64,000 nt of DNA from Madurella fahalii (GCA_029876055.1 CM056880.1:310001-374000), one strand, 5' to 3'. Counted from the stretch's first letter, positions 44,120 through 56,177 are shown. Numbers and translations: made by a program. The notes: generated by a model not told the origin, from the letters alone.

Positions 44120-46324
44120 ATGGCTGCAGCATTTCGCCCAGTCAACAACCCGCTGGCGGCGGCAGAAGCCGGCCAAGAAGACGTCACGACGTCGCCCATG
44201 ACGCCAAGGCCGAGCACGGCCCCGAGTCAACCCCCCCGGCCGCAGGAGGAGGCGGCGACGCCGACCCGAGCCAGCTTCGGCACAACCGCCCTAGCGTCGC
44301 AAAAACCGCTTCCAACCTCCCCGTTCCCCGAGTCGGTACAGGTTCCCGAATCGGCGGCGACAACGAATGCTCCGAAGAGGGGAAACTCGCAACACTCGAG
44401 GAGGTCAAAGGAATCGGACGACATGGATATGGACGACTCAGACGCGGAGGGACACGCCGGAGAAGATGGCGCTGGCTCGGACGACGATAGCGTCAACGCG
44501 GACGGGACAAAGTCCAAGAAGAAGAAATCGCAAAGATTCTATTGCACCGACTTTCCGCCATGCAACCTCAGCTTCACACGAAGCGAGCACTTGGCTCGAC
44601 ATATCAGGTAACCGAGGCCACGTCGATGCATCAAGTTACATAAGGGGGGAGATTGCGCTAACACTGCAGGTGGCTCCAGGAAACACACCGGCGAGCGACC
44701 GTTCCAATGCCATTGTTCCCGGCGCTTCTCTCGGCTCGATAACCTGAGACAGCATGCGCAGACTGTGCATGTAAACGAAGATATTCCTGTGGACTCGCTT
44801 GCGGCCACGGGAACACGTTTCCAGCGCCAAATTAGGACGGACCGAGTGCGGCAGCCTGGCAGGGCGAGAGCGTCGACGGCAAGTAGCGTTGCACCTGGAG
44901 GCCGAGGGCACGCAAAGTCGCTGTCCACGTCGAGCATCACGAGCGTGAGCTCAATAACTTCCGCCTACAGCGTCAACGAGGCGCGCCGGAGACCACCGCC
45001 TCTCATCATGGCAGATCCTCGATCGCGGCTTTCACTCGAGGCATATCGTGGCGGCGACGGGCAGTATTACAGACCCCCTTCCCCCGGGGATTTCAGCACA
45101 CCCACTTCCGCAACCTTCTCCACTGGTCAGAACAGCCCCCGGTGGGGGCCTGTGATGTCACCTGGCGCGTCACACTCCCGATCTCACAGCATGTATGCCG
45201 GCTCCCGGACTCCTGGCCGTCGCCTGAGCGTTCCGTCTGGAGGAAACCCCTTTCAGTCGCCGCACGGCCCAAGCCCGAGAGGCCCGGCCTTTGGCCCTTC
45301 GACTCTCAACTCGTCCAACAGCGGTGCCTTCTCTCCGTCCCAAAGCAGTTTACTGACATCCCCAACAATAACCCCGGCATACGGCTGGTCAAGGCGAGAT
45401 TCAATGTCGTCCGCCGCTGACGAGGCCTGGCGTCGTCGCACGTGGCACCCTGACACGCGCGACTACAATGGATCGAGCAGGTTGAGCCAAGTCATCACAC
45501 CTTCTCAGTTCCCGCCGGACACTGTGACGCTACCGGCCGCTAACCCTGGCAACCAGCCACCGCAGACGTTGCGTCTTCCAGGTATCGAGTCCTTCGATGA
45601 GATTCCCCGCAGACCCCCGTCGCCCCCGCGCCGGAACCCCTCGCCGATGATGGTGGATTCAGACGCGTCGCAACCACGGCTCGTACTCCCGGGGAGTGAC
45701 ATGGGCTCGGAGGATCGGCGGGGTTTGTCTGGGCAGTGGGACATGAACTTGCACCGAGGATTAACAAGGCTTGACATCAACACGCCGCCAAGAGACAGCG
45801 CTGGCGCGTGGGCAAACGAAGCCAAACAGGCACTCCTAGCCCGGGCCGACCAAGCTCGGGCTGCCCCCGCACAGCCCGTCGTCAGGTTCGAGTCAGAAGT
45901 TAAGACTGTTGAGGTACCTCCTGCTTCGATGGCGCCGACGGCCACGCATACCACGGTGTTCGGTCCCCGGCACCAATACACAATGTCAGCGCCTTCTATC
46001 AGCGCACCGCGGGAGCCTAAAAGACACGGGTGGTATCATGGAGCAGTCGCCGGGCAGACGATCCACGAGGGTCGGCCTCATGTCGACCGGATAGTTCATC
46101 CCAACATGAGCGAGTTCCAGGGATTTCCGGCTCGGGAACAGCAACCAGTTATCCACCAGCAAGGCATGCCTGGGACTGAGCCTAGGATGGAGCCAAACAT
46201 GGAACGGATGGAGCGAATCATGGAAAGACCTCCACAGTCGAGTGGGAATCCCGAATCACTGAGGCGCCTCGAGGCCCTTGTGGCTGTGGCAACCAGCGAA
46301 AGTTCTGTCGCAACGGCGTATTAG
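44120..46324 (+). CDS. C2H2 zinc-finger transcription factor (Rgm1/Usv1-like)
   Basis: Exons 44120-44607 and 44680-46324, intron 72 bp (GTAACC...CTCCAG, phase 2), 710 residues. N-terminal 140 residues are Pro/Ser/Thr-rich, then acidic (DDMDMDDSDAEG) and a KSKKKKSQR nuclear-localisation-like patch. Finger 1 is FYCTDFPPCNLSFTRSEH...HIRKH (C-x5-C-x12-H-x3-H) and is cut by the intron; finger 2 is PFQCHCSRRFSRLDNLRQHA...H, with a C-x-C spacing. VNEDIPVDSLAATGTRFQRQ follows directly. The long C-terminal region is disordered (Ser/Pro-rich). Such two-finger proteins bind stress-type CCCCT sites in yeast relatives. Likely a nuclear regulator of carbon, stress or development; the target set is unknown. 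Confidence 0.88.
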
Positions 46325-47506
46325 ACGGATGGTCGGTTGCCGTCTTCGTCTAATGGCTCGGGCTCCCGATGACGTCTTTTGACGCCTCTCACGACTTCCC
46401 ACCATGGGCGATTACCCACTCAGCCCTTTGGCCTTGCCCGACTCCTATTAAACTGCTTTTTCCGAGGCGTTGGGGTCCGGCAATTACAACTCCCCTGTAT
46501 CGGTATTGTTCCGTTTCCTCACATCCCGGGACTGCTAAACATTCGTTGCATCAAAGCGGTTTCTTTTTGGGAGGTTCAAGCGCATGATGATGATGATGAT
46601 CACTCCCTTTTGGCATTTGATACCATTTCTTATGACGACATTCGCTGCATATCACGTCTACACTCGGTTTGCTTTCAGCGTGGGATGGCCTTTCACTTGT
46701 TGGCTTTGTTCGGAACGGTCGAATACGGAGCCACTGTTGCTGGCGTGGCGTTTTTGAGTAATCTAGATGGGCTTGGTTCTTCTATTTGTGTTGGGTTATC
46801 GGGTTATGTGGCACGTTATGACAACTCACCCCTCTTTATGTCTTTTCATTTTTCCTCCGGTTTAACGACAACGAAACGAAACCACAGGTCGGGGCCAACC
46901 ATACCATTGGCAATGGGACCTGGTGCAGGCGCGGTACGGATAGGGATACCCAGCTATTCAACTCGACTCAACTTGGGCGGATGGGCGGCATATGATGGCT
47001 TACGGATGGATGGGCGGACGGGCAGGCCGGTCTGCTGTTTATTTGCATGTTTGGGTTGTCTTTTTAGGCGGCGAGGGTCATATCGTTCATTCGTAGGATG
47101 GATCAGGGCCATGGAAGCGACGAATATCTCGCGACGATAGCCAGGAAACCAACTTTACCTATGCCACTATCGTCACGGGCAACAATCCCCCGGCACCGGC
47201 GTTTCTCGTTCCGACTTTCTTCGTTTGTGTTTTGCCGTTGATCGGGCAACGTGCTAAGCCGTACTTAGGTCATGGTGATCTCGAGATACCCGCGAGAATT
47301 TGGGCGCAAATTAGCAGGTCGATGTTGCTGGGCGGATATTTAAATTGTGAACAAGTTGCATGTCGTCTTGGAGGGGTTGCTTGTCTATCTCTGCTTTATC
47401 ACTCTGACCGGCATCGTTGTTGGCTGGGTGTTTCTATCTTGATTCTTTTTTTTTTTTTTTTTGGATGGATCATGGTATGGATGGGCTTGATACCCCGAGG
47501 AGGAGG

Positions 47507-47562
<56 letters not shown>

Positions 47563-48943
47563 TGTCTTTCTCTCCGTTTAGCAGTAAATTATCTATCGAT
47601 TCACCACTCAGATGCCTCTTCCATCTCACAGTGTACTTGATGTGTTATTGTCGTCGCTTTGCGGATTCCGGTAGCTGTGCTACCTGGAGCTTTTCGCCCC
47701 CATGCAATGCATGCAAATGCATTGTGTTGACAGGGTAATTCGTTGGTTCTGGTATCCAGAAGCTCCAGGTTGCAAACGCCGGCTTCTGTCGGGGCCATGT
47801 GTGCCTGCCTTTCGGCCCGGCTGGATATAGCGAACCAGTCCCGTTGATTTCGGCTCCGTGAGGTAGAGTGGAGATTTAGTAACGCTAATAATTGGTTGCT
47901 TCCTTATTTTACATCTGCCATTTTCCTCTTGCACCGTCTCGCGTTTCTTCCCGTTTTTGTTCCCATTTCTTTCTGTCCTCCTTAACGAGGCGAGGGAATT
48001 CAGTGGATGGGAATAGTGTCTATCTTCGGAGGTAAAGGATCGGTGAATGACCCAATTTGCGCATCTTTCGTTTCCCTTTTTCCCCGCTGTTTTGCGACTT
48101 TAGGTTAGGCTGTGGTTCTTTGTTGGCCGTAAGGGGGCCAACCCCCCGCCTCTCGGTGTGACAAATAAGCAAGCCCCAGGGAGAGCGAGGTTGGTGTTTT
48201 GGGATCCGGAGTTCCCGAAGCTGGCAGGCGGAGGCTGGGCTCCAGCCTGATGGGACGGGACGGGAAGAGGCCGGCCTGGGTAAGCAGGGTAAAAAAGAAG
48301 CCGACACCCCCGAAAACGCAAGACAACGAAACAGATTGGCTTCTATGCAGGCATTTGATGGGTCGAAAGACCACGCATCAACACGGCCATACTGGTCAGT
48401 ACATTAGTTTGTCCCTATCTAAGCGGACCCAATTTCTGAATTATCCCAACCACCCCAAGCCACCTAATTTCTTTGCCCTATGTACGTACAGGTCAACGCG
48501 TAGAACTCCTGTTGATGTATCCTAGGGTTATTGCTATGGCCCGTGATATTAAACCCAATCTAATTTCCTTCCGTCAGTTGTCGACCTTTTGGCTCGGTAG
48601 GCAGTGGGACGCTCTGTGAAGAGACTGCACAGTTGTGTGAGCCGTATGAGGCCCATCCATCATTGGCTCTGCGTGTCGTGGTGTGTACGGCATGGCTTCG
48701 CCATGCGTGTCTCAATGTGAATCTCGCCTTGGAACTATGCTTTCAAGTTGTCGTACTCAGTGGTGCCGGGATCCAACGTTTGGAGCCGCAGAGCTTGGAA
48801 GTACCCTCGTCCTGCAGAGTGGTTGACGGGGGAGCGGGCACGGGAGCAGAGTTCGAAGCTCCATTCCCGGGTCGTCGGGCTGTCGACCAGGCGGCGCTCG
48901 AGGCGGAGAGCGAGTAGCGCGGCTGGCGAATTACTATCGTAGC
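46325..48943. other. Intergenic, convergent, with CT microsatellite
   Basis: About 2.6 kb. The plus-strand frame at 46379-47140 has no motifs and sits in the likely 3' UTR. An (ATG)n-type short run lies near 46583-46600, a T run at about 47446-47461 and a (CT)n array at 47511-47556. No gene supported. Confidence 0.5.
47511..47556. repeat. (CT)n microsatellite
   Basis: Twenty-three uninterrupted CT units, followed by ATCTCTTG. It lies between convergent genes, outside any supported exon. Confidence 0.97.
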
Positions 48944-50660
48944 TCATACGTCGAGCATGCTCCTTATTTGCTGCGGTGGCCTATTGGTCGAGTCGCCGCT
49001 AATGCTCCTTGCTACGTTCGGAGCCTGGGTATGTGCGTCCGCTCGGACATCTCTCTCGGGCTGGTACGGCGGCGGCGGGGGCCCATCCAGTGTGGCCTCC
49101 GCTCGCCTGCTGGCAGAAGCTGCGGCGGCTCGTTCCCCTGCCTCAGGAAACAACATGCCCGCAGCAAGCTCCACGGCGCGTTCCTGCCGCCTCCTGTCGG
49201 ACTTACCAGCGTACGGCTGCGCGACGGGGCGGGGGACTGTGGGGCCGGACGGCGGAGGTGGGGGGACTGGTGTCATTTCGACGGGGCCGCTGGCCCCTGC
49301 GGCGGGAGTGGCGGCGGCGGCAGATTTGTTGCCGTTGATCTCACGAACGTTGCGGGTTAAGCGATCACGCATACTTTCGTTGGCGGCGATGTTCTCGCCG
49401 TTGACCAGGCGCCACCAGGCCGGCTTGTTCACGATGCCCATTTCACGGTCCAATTCCTGGCCGCGTACGCGGCGTTGCCTCCGCAGCTCCTTGTCCTCAT
49501 TAGGGAGTAGGAGGCCAAAGAAAGCTTGAATGTAGACGATGAGGAGCGCCGGGGTGAATGCGCCTGGGTAAATGGCCGCTACAAGTCCATTCGCGTTCAG
49601 CGGGCTCCAGGCAAAGTGCCATGCTACCAGCGCCTGATACGCCGGGATTACAGCGGCAAGCGGGACGATGAGGATGAAGCGGGCGGGCGTGTATCGGAGG
49701 AAGCCTGCTACGCGGTTGAAGATGCCTCGGTTGCGTGGGCAGTAGTGTTTGATCGAGTGGCGCAGGGAGAAGACGGTGGTCAGCCAGCAGACGGCTAGGA
49801 AGAATGCTGCGGCTTTGAAGCGGGCATCTGTCGCGGTCGGTATGGCTTCGTCGAGAATCTGCTGCGGGTAGCGCTGATGCTGAATCGGTTCCCAGTTGCG
49901 AGGGATGATCATGAAGAAATTCTGGAGAGAGAGAGACGGGGGTCAACGCTTGAAACCGCAAGAGGCCCCCCGCCGGGTGACTTACCAACCAGAGAAAGAG
50001 GTAGAACCATAGCGGCACCCAAAATTCGACTTTGGATCTCCTGTCGTCGTCTCGGAGAGCAAAGGGGTCGGGGTCAATAAACTGTCTCTCCATCCAACTC
50101 CCCCAGTGCCTCACAGCTTCCCACACGATCGCCACAGCGCCAATCTGCATCAGATACCAGAAGAAGCTTGTGAGGATGATGGGCAGCTCCGGCAGGTAAT
50201 ACCGGTCGACGTCCACGCTAGTCATCAGGCTGATGAGTGCCATTGCGCAAACCCACGACGCCCAGTACCACTGCCACCTCCTTCCGATAGGATAGAAGCG
50301 CTTCTCGGCGGGAAGATGCAAGCGTCCATGCTTGTTGAGGCAGACAAGAGTGATGACCAGGCCGACACCGAAGGCGACGGCGTAGCCAATGGCAATACCG
50401 GCGCGCGTTCCAATGTTCCTGACAGGCTCGTAGCACCATGTCACATTGGCAAAGGTGCCGTTCTCGAGGAGGAGCGACGGCGTGTGCGGGGCAAACGTCA
50501 GGACACACCACGAGCCGTTGGATAGAGTACCGTTGGAGTAGAGCGTGTAGTTCCAGTGATCGAGTGTCGTCAAGTTGAAGTGAACCCCGTTAATCACCGT
50601 ATCGGTCGTGTTGTCGCCGGCCGGAAAGGCGACGATGTCGCGCGGATCGAGCAGAGGCAT
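48944..50660 (-). CDS. DUF2434-family polytopic membrane protein
   Basis: Exons 50660-49986 and 49921-48944 on the minus strand, intron 64 bp (GTAAGT...CTCTCCAG, phase 0), 550 residues. The N-terminus MPLLDPRDIVAFPAGDNTTD, then the N-glycosylation-rich WNYTLYSNGTLSNGSWC, is characteristic of the fungal DUF2434 family. Hydrophobic segments follow: IGYAVAFGVGLVITLVCL, WYWASWVCAMALISLM, LPIILTSFFWYLMQIGAVAI, WVPLWFYLFLWLNFFM (across the intron), AAFFLAVCWLTTVFSL, ARFILIVPLAAVIPAY and ALLIVYIQAFFGLLL. HLPAEKRFYPIGRRWQWYW and EAVRHWGSWMERQF are conserved loops. The C-terminal 190 residues are charged, then Pro/Ala-rich and probably cytosolic. Molecular function unknown. It shares a 756-bp divergent promoter with COG5. 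Confidence 0.88.
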
Positions 50661-51416
50661 CGTTGCGGCGCCCAGTTGAGCCAGGGAACCATGGGCGCGC
50701 TGTCGCTCGAATCGGGGTAATATGGCGCGCTGGGGCGCAAATTGAGGGCAATTGATCTCCCCGGGTTGTCGCAGGCAGAGCTAGGACATGGCTAGCAGAG
50801 ATGATCGAGAAAGCTCTCTGTTCCGCAGAGGAGGAGGAGAAAATCTCGGAGCCGTTGGATCGCCAAATTACAGTTGTACAGTACAGTACAGTGGGATGGG
50901 CATTTCCTGCCGTAGCTTCCGGCGGGCAGTTTCGGTTCGGCACTTTAATCGCTCACCCAGTAGAAGCGGGAAGACGCTGGCACTGTCCAGCAGTGGTAAC
51001 GTCTGCCTTGTATGTACAGTACAGCACCAGTTGCTGTTAGCCCGTTGCTAAGCTTTGGATCAGACGCCTGTTGGAAGATGCTGAACCTGGCTGCTTTGGC
51101 CTTCGTTAGTGAGCCCAAGTGCTCTTCGGCTTCTCTTCTCTGTTGCAACAAAGTCCAAGGTATCCAAGACATCTTGGGCATCTCAGATGGCACTGTGTTA
51201 AACTGGGGGCGATGACCTCACAGACAGCCCCCGGGCCGGGTGTGCAGTACTTCTGGTGGAGACACCAGCGCGCCACCCTGCATTGCCCCACTGGAACAAC
51301 TGAAGAAGCGGGGTCCACCCTTGAGCTTCCCGTTCCCTCGGCGTTGGGGTTGGAACACCCGACCCGACTCTCACTGCAAGGCGGCGCCGCAAGCAAACAC
51401 CGACAACCGCCTCAAG
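50661..51416. promoter_or_regulatory. Divergent DUF2434/COG5 promoter with GTACAGTAC repeats
   Basis: The 756-bp shared upstream region carries TTGTACAGTACAGTACAGTG at about 50875-50894 and TGTATGTACAGTACAGCACC at about 51010-51029. The shared core GTACAGTAC is nearly palindromic. No factor binding it is known to me. Confidence 0.4.
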
Positions 51417-52844
51417 ATGAGCCTCCCGGTCACCCCCACTCCCGTCACCCCGCAACTCAACCCCGACGACAACGAGCCTTCGTACATCGACTTCGAAGCC
51501 TTCCTCGACCCCTCGTTCAATCCGTCCTCGTTCGCCAACACCCTCGTCCTCGCAACCAACAACCCCAACGACACGCCGCTCGACCTCTCAACCCCGCTGT
51601 CGCGCGTTCTCTTTGACATCCAGGAGATCGACTCGCACATCGACCTCCTCACCACCCGCTCCGCCATCCCCTTACTCTCGCACACCAAATCCCAGACCGA
51701 CGCGAGCGCCCGCATCCTCTCGGCCATCCAATCGCAAATCACCGCTCTCAACGACAGCTACAAGCAGCTCGAGAAGGAAGTCACCCAGAAGCATGCCGAA
51801 GCCGACGAAGTGCGCGCCGTCGCCTCCCGGCTGTGGGAGACGCTCAAGCTCGGCCGCGCCGTAGGCCGCGCCCTGCAGCTGGGGAGGCAGCTCGAGGTGC
51901 AGCACGCCGAGCTGACCGGGTCCGCCAGCGCCACCGCCACGACGAGCTCTGCCTCGTCGCGCAGCCGGGAGGACCACCGCGCCCTGGTGCGATGCGCGCA
52001 CACGCTGCTGGCCCTGCGGGAGCTCCTCGGCGCGGCCGCCGTCCCCGGCGCGGAGGGGTACGGGCTGGACAAGGTCGATGTGGTCAAGTCGTTGCGGGAG
52101 GGCGTGGTGGCGCCCGTGGAACGGTCGGTGCGGGAGACGGCCGAGAGGATCGTCAGGGAGTTCTCGGTGGGCTCGGCGTCCGGGTCGGCGACGTTTGCGC
52201 AGAGCGAGGAGGCCAGGGCGAGGACCGTGTCGGCGGTCACGGCCTTGTATCTGTTGACGCCTGTGCCGTCGGGGACGAAGGCGGCCGAGAAGTGGGTGCC
52301 GACGCTAATGCTGCAGGCACTGGAGGTTTACCTGCGATCTGCCTTGCAGAGCAGTATCGCGGGTTTGTCGCGCGCCCTGGCGACGCTGCCGAGTCTGGAG
52401 AGGACGCTTGCCGAGGTCAGCGCCCGGTGTCAGAATGTCGTCGCGCTGGAAGCAGTCTTGGAGGGGACACGCGCCCCGCCACATCCCCTGATGCAGGGGA
52501 AGCAGACGGCCGCCGGCGGGAACATGCTGCAGCCGTTGCTGGCATACTTGGAGACAGGTTCGCTGGCAAGTTATTTCTGGCGGACAATGGCGGGAAGTAT
52601 GGCGCCCCGCGTTCAGGAAATTGTCGCCAAGGGGGGTGTGTCGGCACGTACGCTCAAGACCAACAGGCAGAGCGTAGGAGAAGCCATCAAGGAATGTGTG
52701 GCTAAGGGTAGTCAGTTGCCTAGCGCCGTTGCGGCGGCGGCGAAAGGCAAGGTGAAGAACAGCGAGGGAGAGACGAGCGCGAGGCATTGGGAGAGGGAGG
52801 TAGCTGTCATGGTCGGGAGTGTGGTTAATAACTTGGGGCGGTGA
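51417..52844 (+). CDS. COG5: Conserved oligomeric Golgi complex subunit 5
   Basis: Intronless, 475 residues from the ATG at 51417 (AAGATGAGC); the open frame extends to 51240 without COG5 character. YIDFEAFLDPSFNPSSFANT, LVLATNNPNDTPLDLSTPLS and RVLFDIQEIDSHIDLLTTRS are highly conserved at the COG5 N-terminus. A coiled-coil region follows (ILSAIQSQITALNDSYKQLE, ADEVRAVASRLWETLKLGRA, LQLGRQLEVQHAEL). COG5 belongs to lobe B of the eight-subunit tethering complex that captures retrograde vesicles at the Golgi. Fungal COG5 is often of this shorter length compared with animal forms. Confidence 0.93.
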   Translation: MSLPVTPTPVTPQLNPDDNEPSYIDFEAFLDPSFNPSSFANTLVLATNNPNDTPLDLSTPLSRVLFDIQEIDSHIDLLTTRSAIPLLSHTKSQTDASARILSAIQSQITALNDSYKQLEKEVTQKHAEADEVRAVASRLWETLKLGRAVGRALQLGRQLEVQHAELTGSASATATTSSASSRSREDHRALVRCAHTLLALRELLGAAAVPGAEGYGLDKVDVVKSLREGVVAPVERSVRETAERIVREFSVGSASGSATFAQSEEARARTVSAVTALYLLTPVPSGTKAAEKWVPTLMLQALEVYLRSALQSSIAGLSRALATLPSLERTLAEVSARCQNVVALEAVLEGTRAPPHPLMQGKQTAAGGNMLQPLLAYLETGSLASYFWRTMAGSMAPRVQEIVAKGGVSARTLKTNRQSVGEAIKECVAKGSQLPSAVAAAAKGKVKNSEGETSARHWEREVAVMVGSVVNNLGR

Positions 52845-53898
52845 TGGGAAGATAAATCGAATTGCAGGTACGTGCCTGTCTGGCTACAGGCCTCAGTAGA
52901 GCTACCACCGTTTCGCCGGGATTACCCATAAATAATCTCCTCTTCACGGTGTTCCCACCACTCCAAAACCGCATCCATCATGCAGCTCGCAGCTCTCGCT
53001 CCGCGGACTATCGTACAAAGACTTCCTCGTCCGAACGCGATTATGGTTGGTTGATTAACTTCTTAGATGCCTTTGATAACTATGAGATTATGGATATTTC
53101 TCTACTGATGTTGCCTACCATCGATCTAGCGCATTTTTTTTTTTTTTAGTGCAGCTAGCATATCAGGACCAGAAGCGCTAGAACCATGTCTTTTGGGGCG
53201 TCCGGCTTCAACACCTGGCAACAACACTTCCGCGCAGCTTTGTGGTAAAGCCACTACATGTCTCTCGCGAGGCCCGCGGGAGGTGGAGACAGAGACAGAG
53301 AGAGATGCTCGGACTCACTTCCCCGGAGACCAAGTTGCTTAAAACTCACATTGTTATTGTAAAGGGACTCTGCATACCTGCGCTACCCCCTAAAGAGGTT
53401 ACTCAGACATAGGGTTAGGCCATCGTTTGTACAGGTTGTCCATCGGCAATCGTGTTTTTCAAGCGCTATGAATAGGTCATTTGAAAGATACACTGCAACG
53501 TGCCAGAGGAGTGTTGCCGGTTTAATGCGAGGTTGTGATATTCGCCCGCTCGCCGTCCCACGGCCAGAGGAGGCCAAGCGGCGCATGTCAATGTGCCGAA
53601 AATCCGAGGTAGTGTCACATCAGTTGAACAGCCTTTAACACCGCCACACCAGGCGCACTCAGCATGGACCGAGAGGAATAGCAAGCTGAGGAATTGTATC
53701 ACGCGGCAGACCTCTGGTACCCGGGGACGCGGGAGGATCTGCTATGCCTCCTTCAGCCACGGTAACCCAACAATCACATTTAAAAAACATAGTTCCCGGA
53801 CTAATACTTAAAAGAATTCAGTCACCAGCCCTTCCCCGCGTTTGCCAAACCTTAACTGATTGCACCAAAGGAACGGCCCGCCCGACCCCATATTCACC
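52845..53898. other. Intergenic
   Basis: About 1 kb between two plus-strand genes. T run at 53135-53147. No gene supported. Confidence 0.5.
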
Positions 53899-55281
53899 AT
53901 GGATTTGGTAGCATCAATAAAGGCATTGTCGCCGTCTTGGAAACAAGCTACGCCCAAGGCATCACCCAAACTAAGTGTCCAATTGGGCGTCCCCGGTCAG
54001 GGCTTCGCACCCGGCCAAACTGTCACCGGCCACATCCACCGCCAAGCCAAGGCCGTCAGTCCCCGAGCATGGATATCCGTTGCACTCATCGGCCGCTCAG
54101 TTGCCAGGCTCAAGATAGAAAAAGGGATGGGAGAAAACAAAAGGACTTACTACTACGATTCCAATTTCGACCTCCTCAGCGGCGAGCGACATGTCCTTTT
54201 CGACGGCCCACTCCACGTTCCCCCCGACGACCCATACGGGCAGTCCTGGCCCTTCGCCATTCCCATTCCCACGCACACATCCCCCTCGATCCCGCAGAAA
54301 CAGAATCCCTCGCACTGCTTCCTCCCCTGGAATCCGGCCGGCTATCAGCTCTCCCAACCGCTCCCCTTTACCTTCTACACGTCGGACGGCACTCCGTCCA
54401 GCTATATGGAAGCATGGGTGGAATACTACCTCTACGCCGAGCTAGCGGAAGAGCACGCCGGCAAAACCAAGGTCACCGCCAACTCCGTCCTCCCCATCAC
54501 CATATTCCCGCCCCGCACCCTCCCCGCCGCGCCGGGACCCGGACCCGGACCGACAATGCTCCTGCACTTCCCGCACCGTCAGGTCTGCACCGTCGCCTCG
54601 CAGCGCCTCCTGCCGGGCATGGGGGACGCCAAGCTCAGCCTCAGGCAGAGGGCCCAGAAGCTGTTCGAGACGTCATCGGTGCCGCGGTACTCCTTCGCTG
54701 TCTGCGCGCAGCTGCCCACCCACGTCTCGATGAGCCTGGACGGCCCGACGGTGCCGCTCTGGCTCAAGATCGGCCGCGACGCCGGCGCCGTCGAGCCCAG
54801 GCTGGAGAAGACGGAGAAGGTCGTCCGGCTGACCAGGGTGGAGGTGCAGCTGTGGGCGGGCACGGGCGTGGCCATTGAGAACTGGCGGCTCCGCAAGGGG
54901 GATAACTACAAGGTCTCCGAGGTGGCGCGGGCGGCGGCGGGGAGTCCCAAGGATGTCGGCCCGGGCGCCGGCCAGGAGCGGATGCGGGGCTTGCCCGTGG
55001 AGGTGCCCGGGGACGGACAGGGCGAGGGAGGCGAAGGGGGTGTGGCGCCGTTGGATGTGGGCGGGTTGCTGGGGTTGAGGTTTGGCGTGAACTGCGTCGA
55101 GGTTCTGGGGGAGAGGAAGCCGATGACTACAATCTGGGGTGTGAGCAAGGTATTGTGTCCAAGTTTTGTGACGTATAATATCAGGAGGGAGTATCAGATG
55201 GTTGTCAAAATGGAATTGGAGTTAGCGAAGGAGACGGTGAAGGTTGTGTTTGAGCAAGGGGTTGTTGTTGTTACCGGGTGA
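53899..55281 (+). CDS. Arrestin-like (alpha-arrestin) protein
   Basis: Intronless, 460 residues from the ATG in ACCATGGATTTG at 53899. The N-terminal half has the arrestin-N beta-sandwich pattern: LSVQLGVPGQGFAPGQTVTG with HIHRQA, SPRAWISVALIGRSVARLKI, LLSGERHVLFDGPLHVPPD, WPFAIPIPTH, LPFTFYTSDG and EAWVEYYLYAELAEE. The second half contains ITIFPPRTLP, an Arg/Lys-rich stretch and MTTIWGVSKVLCPSFVTYNI, then REYQMVVKMEL, the C-lobe beta-strands. Alpha-arrestins of fungi link plasma-membrane proteins to Rsp5-type ubiquitin ligases for endocytosis. No clear PPxY motif is visible, so a Rsp5 link is not supported here. Gly/Ala-rich loop around 54930-55060. Confidence 0.8.
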   Translation: MDLVASIKALSPSWKQATPKASPKLSVQLGVPGQGFAPGQTVTGHIHRQAKAVSPRAWISVALIGRSVARLKIEKGMGENKRTYYYDSNFDLLSGERHVLFDGPLHVPPDDPYGQSWPFAIPIPTHTSPSIPQKQNPSHCFLPWNPAGYQLSQPLPFTFYTSDGTPSSYMEAWVEYYLYAELAEEHAGKTKVTANSVLPITIFPPRTLPAAPGPGPGPTMLLHFPHRQVCTVASQRLLPGMGDAKLSLRQRAQKLFETSSVPRYSFAVCAQLPTHVSMSLDGPTVPLWLKIGRDAGAVEPRLEKTEKVVRLTRVEVQLWAGTGVAIENWRLRKGDNYKVSEVARAAAGSPKDVGPGAGQERMRGLPVEVPGDGQGEGGEGGVAPLDVGGLLGLRFGVNCVEVLGERKPMTTIWGVSKVLCPSFVTYNIRREYQMVVKMELELAKETVKVVFEQGVVVVTG

Positions 55282-56177
55282 TAAGGATGGACGGTACAGA
55301 GGTGTTTATGGATTGCCATGCTTTACTTAACGACACAGAAAGGGCAGCAATTGCAATAATAGGTAATTAAAGAGTAGTGGTGGATTAGGTACTTGTGGTG
55401 ACGAGAACGCCTAGGCTAAGGAATGCCCGTAACGAGGCACTGAGCACGAGAGATATACGATCTGTATCCCCTTTACATCTAACTAGTCTGTTTGTTGTAT
55501 AGATAATCCATTCAGGCGTATTACTTCAGATTAATTGGGCGCTCGGGGCGTTATGAGAGTTAGACAGGAGATATCCCGATGTTGACTTAATGAGTGTAGT
55601 AAGAAGCGAGAACGAGAGATGGGTGAGATCAAATGTCACGAGGTCAAATTAAATGAATCATCCTTTACGTTCCTGTATATTCCGATATCAAAACTGGGTT
55701 GAAACGTTTATTTCTTCAAACAAGCACATTGCCGAAACAGAATCGGATAAATCGGTGTGCGCAAAATTAATGGCCCTTTCGAACCACATTTACTAATTGA
55801 GGAGGAGAGCGGTAGGATTGCTTAGAATAGGAAGAGAGACAAAAAAAAAAAAAAAAAACGAAAATAACTTGTTACTTTTAGTATGCTAGCCGTAAGGATT
55901 AGTAGTGGAGTCGACCCTCGCAGTTGCGTAGACCCGGAATACCTACCTTAAACTTACCTGAATTGACCGGGTCGGGTCATCCTTCTCGAGAGCAGTTCGC
56001 TAGCTTGAATCTCCAAGCTCAATTAGGCAGGTCCAATGTACAGATAAGGTTACATTGCGGTGTGTCTACAGGGGGGTTCCACGGCCTTCCTTCAACTAGT
56101 ATTTACCTCGTTCCCCCCTATACGGGTCCTCGGCGCTTCTTCACCACTCCCGTGCTCAAAGAAACTCGGCAGACTCG
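55282..56177. other. Intergenic
   Basis: About 0.9 kb, AT-richer, with an A run at about 55840-55858. No gene supported. Confidence 0.5.
55841..55858. repeat. Poly-A run
   Basis: About 18 consecutive A in an intergenic region. A similar T run lies at about 61241-61259. Their lengths may be imprecise in the assembly. Confidence 0.85.

Noticed and set aside
46379..47140. 253-codon frame downstream of the C2H2 gene
   Set aside because: Composition is unlike neighbouring genes and no domain is visible; probably 3' UTR or intergenic.
47232..47738. 168-codon frame across the CT array
   Set aside because: It encodes a Leu-Ser repeat from the microsatellite, not a protein domain.
52001..52705. Long overlapping frames on both strands within COG5
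   Set aside because: Shadow frames of a GC-rich coding region; COG5 motifs lie only in the reported frame.
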